DNA of 64,000 nucleotides. Source: an uncultured Aequorivita sp. Its GTDB lineage: Bacteria; Bacteroidota; Bacteroidia; Flavobacteriales; Flavobacteriaceae. The position numbers were made by a program, and so were the translations under genes. The notes beneath the pieces are model-generated. The model searched no databases. It was not told where the DNA came from and saw only the letters and a list, made by a program, of their open reading frames with translations. Where the stretch lies: assembly GCA_937125455.1 (NCBI GenBank), contig CAKZLK010000015.1:1-64000 (forward strand). Reading direction: 5' to 3'. Shown piece after piece: positions 60,671 to 64,000 of this stretch (position 1 is the stretch's first letter; every line of letters begins with the position of its first letter).

Positions 60671-61396
60671 ATGACAAAACTTCAAGAAAAAACGGTAGCC
60701 GATTTGGTTACCGAAAATATAAAAGCCGCACACATATTTAAAAAATACGGAATAGATTTTTGCTGTGGCGGTGGGATAAGTATCAAAAGAGCCTGTGAAA
60801 GGGCGAAAATTGATCCAACAATTTTAGAATCAGAACTTCTAAATTTGGAAACCATACCTGACCGCGCTTCAGATTATAATAGTTGGAAGCTTGATTTTTT
60901 GACAGACCATATTATTAACCTGCACCACGTATACATAGAGGAAAGCAGTCCGCTATTGCTTCAATATTCTAAAAGGGTGAACCAAGTACACGGGCATCAT
61001 TATATCGAATTAGCTGAAATAGAGGAATTGGTAAAAAATGTAGTGCAGGAGTTGGCCGTTCATATGAAGAAAGAAGAATTGATTCTTTTTCCTTTCATTA
61101 AGAAATTAGTACAAGCCGAACGCGAAGCAAGCGATATTCCTGCAATCCATTTTGGAACCGTTGAGAATCCTATCAATATGATGGAAGCAGAACACGAGCA
61201 AGCTGGAGATATAATGCGTAAAATTGCGAAGCTTAGCAACAATTATACACCTCCCGAAAATGCGTGTAATACATATCGCGCGTTTTATGCAAAACTTGAC
61301 GAGTTTGAACAAGATTTGCACCAACATGTGCATTTGGAAAATAATATTCTTTTCCCAAAAGCACTGAACTTGGAAAAAAAATTAAAAAACAAGTAA
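60671..61396 (+). CDS. ric: Iron-sulfur cluster repair di-iron protein (RIC/ScdA/YtfE)
   Basis: 241 residues. ScdA N-terminal domain (about 1-60) with KKYGIDFCCGGGISIKRAC, then a hemerythrin-like di-iron domain with histidines in LHHVYIEE, VHGHHYIEL, HMKKEELILFP, EAEHEQAG and HVHLENNILFP. Repairs Fe-S clusters after nitrosative or oxidative damage. The promoter has an FNR-like box. Confidence 0.93.
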   Translation: MTKLQEKTVADLVTENIKAAHIFKKYGIDFCCGGGISIKRACERAKIDPTILESELLNLETIPDRASDYNSWKLDFLTDHIINLHHVYIEESSPLLLQYSKRVNQVHGHHYIELAEIEELVKNVVQELAVHMKKEELILFPFIKKLVQAEREASDIPAIHFGTVENPINMMEAEHEQAGDIMRKIAKLSNNYTPPENACNTYRAFYAKLDEFEQDLHQHVHLENNILFPKALNLEKKLKNK

Positions 61397-61453
61397 ATCG
61401 ATTCAAATTATTCCCGGCCCCAAATCGTAGATTTTTTTTGATTGGTTTTTAGA

Positions 61454-61517
61454 ACAGTTCGGAAGAATGGCAAATATGGATGTTTATAGCCAAATTTCGG
61501 ACTGTTTTTTTATTTTT
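61454..61517 (+). terminator. Long terminator-like hairpin after ric
   Basis: An eleven-base stem (54-64 pairing with 95-505; ACAGTTCGGAA/TTTCGGACTGT with two G-T pairs) closes a 30-base loop containing a small inner GGC/GCC helix, and is followed by a run of Ts. The large loop makes it more than a minimal terminator. Confidence 0.65.
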
Positions 61518-61522
61518 AAAGC

Positions 61523-62731
61523 TTGATAGATTTAAAAAAACATATCATAATTGCACTGGCATATTTCTTAATTGTGGCCTTGATGGGTTTGTTGCTGCGG
61601 TTTTTCTTTGTAACTCCCATTGCACTAAATTATAAGTTTATCCTGCATGCACATTCACACACTGCATTGTTGGGATGGATTTATTTGGGGTTGACAACCT
61701 TGATCTATAAACTTTTTCTTTCAGAGGCGCAAAACCTAAAAATTTACAAAAGCATTTTCCTCTTCACGAATATTTGTATTGTGGGTATGTTGTTAACCTT
61801 TCCTATCCAGGGATATGCATTGTTTTCCATTATATTTTCTACACTTTTTTTGTTTGCGTCCTATTGGTTTTCCGGGTTTGCACTAATGTATGTTCCGCAA
61901 CAATTTAAAAACCGTTTTTCATGGAAACTTGTAAAAACAGCACTTTTATACCTAATTATTTCCAGCATTGGGCCGTGGGCGATAGGAGGGGTAATGGCGA
62001 CTTTGGGGCCGGAATCCATTTGGTATAAAACGTCAATATATTTCTATCTTCATTTTCAATATAATGGTTGGTTTATTTTAACACTTTTGGGTGTTCTGTT
62101 TTATATTTTTGAAGAAAACGGAATTGTTTTCAATACCCATAAATTGAAATCTTTTTTTCTTCTTTTGAATTTTGGAATATTATTCACTTTCTTCCTTTCC
62201 GTGCTTTGGATTACCCCGCCAATTATTTTTTACATATTCGGGTTGATGGGAGCTGTGGCACAAGGTTTGGCTTTTTACGAGCTTTATTTTTTATTGAAAC
62301 AACAGTTTCCAATTTTGAAAAAACTATTTTCTTCTCCTGCTTTTTCTCTTCTAAAAATCGCAGGTATTTTAATGATAATTAAACTTTTGGTGCAACTATT
62401 TTCTGCGATTCCATATGTTGCTGATTTGGCTTATAGGCTCAAAGATTTTATAATTGGTTACTTGCACATGGTTTTCCTAGGAATTGTAATTACGAGCTTA
62501 CTCGTTTTTTTAAAGTATTTTAAGTTGGTAGTGCTACCCAGATATTTTTTACCCCTCTATTTTTTTGCATTTGCAACAACTGAATTTTTGATTTTTTATA
62601 AAGCCTTCGCTTTTTGGTTGAAATTGCCATTTTTTTCTCTCTATTATACGCTTTTGGCAGTTTTTAGTTTTGCTTTTCCAATGGCTGTAGCCTTACTTCT
62701 TTTTAAAAACATCTTCATCCAAAAACGCTAA
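61523..62731 (+). CDS. Polytopic membrane protein with conserved histidines
   Basis: 402 residues from a TTG (an upstream stop excludes earlier starts; next Met is residue 21). About 11-12 helices. H-containing segments FILHAHSHTALLGW (about 40-53), YLHFQYNGW (about 175) and GYLHMVFLG (about 313) recall heme-copper oxidase/NorB or NnrS-type proteins. No copper or full heme ligand set can be assigned by eye. Its place after the NO-defence genes suggests NO or N-oxide metabolism. Confidence 0.6.
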   Translation: MIDLKKHIIIALAYFLIVALMGLLLRFFFVTPIALNYKFILHAHSHTALLGWIYLGLTTLIYKLFLSEAQNLKIYKSIFLFTNICIVGMLLTFPIQGYALFSIIFSTLFLFASYWFSGFALMYVPQQFKNRFSWKLVKTALLYLIISSIGPWAIGGVMATLGPESIWYKTSIYFYLHFQYNGWFILTLLGVLFYIFEENGIVFNTHKLKSFFLLLNFGILFTFFLSVLWITPPIIFYIFGLMGAVAQGLAFYELYFLLKQQFPILKKLFSSPAFSLLKIAGILMIIKLLVQLFSAIPYVADLAYRLKDFIIGYLHMVFLGIVITSLLVFLKYFKLVVLPRYFLPLYFFAFATTEFLIFYKAFAFWLKLPFFSLYYTLLAVFSFAFPMAVALLLFKNIFIQKR

Positions 62732-62746
62732 AAACCCCTAAATTTT

Positions 62747-62760
62747 CTTACATTAGTTAC
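62747..62760 (+). promoter_or_regulatory. Degenerate GTAAC-type site before DUF2892
   Basis: CTTACATTAGTTAC has a perfect right arm (GTTAC) and the same N4 as the 14032 site, but a changed left arm. No good -7 element lies 22 bases downstream (TTTTTATG). Weak member of the GTAAC class. Confidence 0.35.
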
Positions 62761-62810
62761 CTTAAATTGACATAATTACTGTTTTTTATGAAACAATTAA
62801 ATTTTGAGAT

Positions 62811-63020
62811 ATGAAAAAAAACATGGGCGGCGCAGACCGTACAATTAGAATTTTGATAGCTGCAATTATGGTGGCTTTGTATTATTTCGAGGTGATAAAC
62901 GGAACACTGGCCATTGTTTTGCTCGTTCTTGCAGGTATTTTTGTATTAACCAGCTTCGTTAGTTTTTGTCCGCTCTATACAATTTTTGGAATAAGCACGT
63001 GTAAGGTCAAGAAAAATTAA
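62811..63020 (+). CDS. DUF2892 small membrane protein, second copy
   Basis: 69 residues, start MKKNMGGADRTIRILIAAIM, two helices and a Lys-rich end. DUF2892 family, shorter tail than the copy at 20014 and with CPLYTIFGISTC. The family is often linked to rhodanese and sulfur enzymes. Confidence 0.85.
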   Translation: MKKNMGGADRTIRILIAAIMVALYYFEVINGTLAIVLLVLAGIFVLTSFVSFCPLYTIFGISTCKVKKN

Positions 63021-63042
63021 TTTGCCTTTTACCGATAGGTTG

Positions 63043-63086
63043 GTGATATTTATCATTTTTTAAAACACTTACTTTACTAAACTTTG
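63043..63086 (+). promoter_or_regulatory. FNR-like box and -7 element before ccoI
   Basis: GTGATATTTATCAT (63043-63056), exactly 22 bases, then AAACTTTG (63079-63086), one change from TAnnTTTG. In proteobacteria fixI/cco genes are the classical FNR/FixK targets. Confidence 0.7.
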
Positions 63087-63115
63087 CAACAGGTATAGCG
63101 AGTAAATTTAGCTTT

Positions 63116-64000
63116 ATGGCAAACTGTTTTCATTGTGGCGATCCTTGTTTGGATGTTGAAATTAAACATGAGGAAAAATCCTTTTGTTGTCACGGTTGTA
63201 AAACTGTTTATGATATTTTTCACGAAAACGACTTAAGTTACTATTACGATCTTGAAAAAACACCAGGAATTTCACCCAGCGAAATTGTTGGTAAATATGA
63301 CTTTCTAGAAAACGAAGATATTGTCGAAAAGTTATTAGAATTCAATGATGGCAATACGCAGATTGTTTCCTTTTTAATTCCTTCAATTCACTGTAGTAGC
63401 TGTATTTGGATTCTTGAAAACCTGAACAAACTCAATCCTGCTGTAAAATCCTCACAAGTAAATTTTCCCGAAAAAACGGTCCGAATTACTTTTTCTGCCG
63501 AAGAAAACTCACTGAAAAAATTAGTCATTCTTTTAAGTCGGATTGGTTATGAACCTTACATCTCACTGGATGATTTCGATAAAAAAGAAAAATACATCAA
63601 CCGAAGCCTTATTTATAAATTGGGCATCGCAGGATTTGCCTTTGGAAATGTAATGTTTCTTTCATTTCCAGAGTATTTTGAACATTCCGAATTTTGGTTA
63701 GATCAGTTTAAACCGATGTTCCGATGGTTGATGTTCGCATTTTCACTTCCTGTGGTTTTGTATTCTGCAAGTGGTTATTTCACTTCTGCATACAAAGGTC
63801 TCCGTTCAAGAATTTTGAATATTGATGTACCAATAGCATTGGGAATTTCCGTTCTTTTTATTCGAAGTACGCTGGATATCGTTATGAATTGGGGCACGGG
63901 CTTTTTCGACAGTCTTACGGGACTTGTTTTCTTTTTGTTGCTCGGGAAGTTTTTTCAACAGAAAACGTACAATTACCTTTCATTTGAGCGTGACTATAAA
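63116..64000 (+). CDS. ccoI: Copper-transporting P-type ATPase CcoI/FixI, 5' part
   Basis: First 295 residues; the gene runs past the window end. The N-terminus carries CFHCGDPC and CCHGCKTVYDIF, the cysteine-rich pre-ATPase domain of CcoI, then a heavy-metal-associated domain with IHCSSCIWILENLN (CxxC) and the first transmembrane helices (about 165-295). CcoI supplies copper for cbb3 oxidase assembly, so a ccoNOP cluster is expected to the right. FNR-like box upstream. Confidence 0.88.
   Translation, partial: MANCFHCGDPCLDVEIKHEEKSFCCHGCKTVYDIFHENDLSYYYDLEKTPGISPSEIVGKYDFLENEDIVEKLLEFNDGNTQIVSFLIPSIHCSSCIWILENLNKLNPAVKSSQVNFPEKTVRITFSAEENSLKKLVILLSRIGYEPYISLDDFDKKEKYINRSLIYKLGIAGFAFGNVMFLSFPEYFEHSEFWLDQFKPMFRWLMFAFSLPVVLYSASGYFTSAYKGLRSRILNIDVPIALGISVLFIRSTLDIVMNWGTGFFDSLTGLVFFLLLGKFFQQKTYNYLSFERDYK

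Noticed and set aside
1-64000. CRISPR arrays, tRNA, rRNA, insertion sequences, prophage genes, attachment sites
   Set aside because: No regularly spaced repeats, no cloverleaf or rRNA-like segments, no transposase, integrase or phage proteins were found on either strand.

Overview
This 64 kb window is a chromosomal segment of a flavobacterium (Bacteroidetes, probably Flavobacteriaceae). The base composition is AT-rich. Promoters carry the Bacteroidetes -7 element TAnnTTTG, and Shine-Dalgarno sequences are weak. The gene content fits too: SusC-like lipoproteins, CzcA-TolC fusions, a clade II nos cluster, and YceI, fasciclin and NosL lipoproteins. No rRNA, tRNA, CRISPR array, insertion sequence or phage gene was seen. 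The longest stretch without a gene is 288 bases (36715-37002).

Layout. (1) 1-7.1 kb is a sulfide/respiration block: a metallo-beta-lactamase/rhodanese protein, upp (convergent), cytochrome bd oxidase cydAB, a small membrane protein, sulfide:quinone oxidoreductase and a 46-residue protein. (2) 6.7-12.8 kb is a heavy-metal efflux block with a CzcA-TolC fusion and a CzcB adaptor. (3) 14.1-20.2 kb is a second RND efflux operon ending in a PII-like protein and a DUF2892 protein. (4) 20.3-23.7 kb is a copper block: a Cys/His small protein, a TonB-dependent receptor with the OprC/NosA copper motif, and a Met/His-rich lipoprotein. (5) 23.9-25.0 kb holds a ribosome hibernation factor and a universal stress protein (USP). 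(6) 25.1-28.1 kb is a minus-strand housekeeping block (deoD, deoC, thioredoxin, two unknowns). (7) 28.2-36.7 kb holds a PAS histidine kinase, a response regulator with a Crp/FNR output domain, four USPs, an ATP-cone nuclease-like protein and a beta-CASP exonuclease. (8) 37.0-39.6 kb has YceI, an outer-membrane barrel and a second YceI. (9) 39.6-48.1 kb is a long minus-strand TetR-controlled export operon resembling YbhGFSR. (10) 50.0-57.5 kb is a nitrous oxide reductase (nos) cluster. (11) 57.6-64 kb has a thioredoxin-like protein, a CoA-transferase, an NO-defence group (Rrf2, hemerythrin, RIC), a polytopic membrane protein, a second DUF2892 protein and the start of a CcoI/FixI copper ATPase that runs off the edge.

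The most notable result is a shared promoter architecture that spans many of these blocks. Twelve promoters carry a 14-base FNR/FixK-like palindrome, NTGAY-N4-RTCAT. In eleven of them it lies exactly 22 bases upstream of the -7 element, the position of a class II activator site near -41.5. They drive the copper block, hpf-usp, several usp genes, the kinase itself (the one exception in spacing), YceI, a lipoprotein, the nos cluster, a CoA-transferase, ric and ccoI. A second palindrome, GTAAC-N4-GTTAC, sits at the same 22-base spacing before cydAB, sqr and the second RND operon. The window therefore looks like two overlapping Crp/FNR-type regulons, one for low oxygen/denitrification and one for sulfide. 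The kinase and the REC-Crp regulator encoded at 28.2-30.5 kb are an attractive, unproven candidate for the first.
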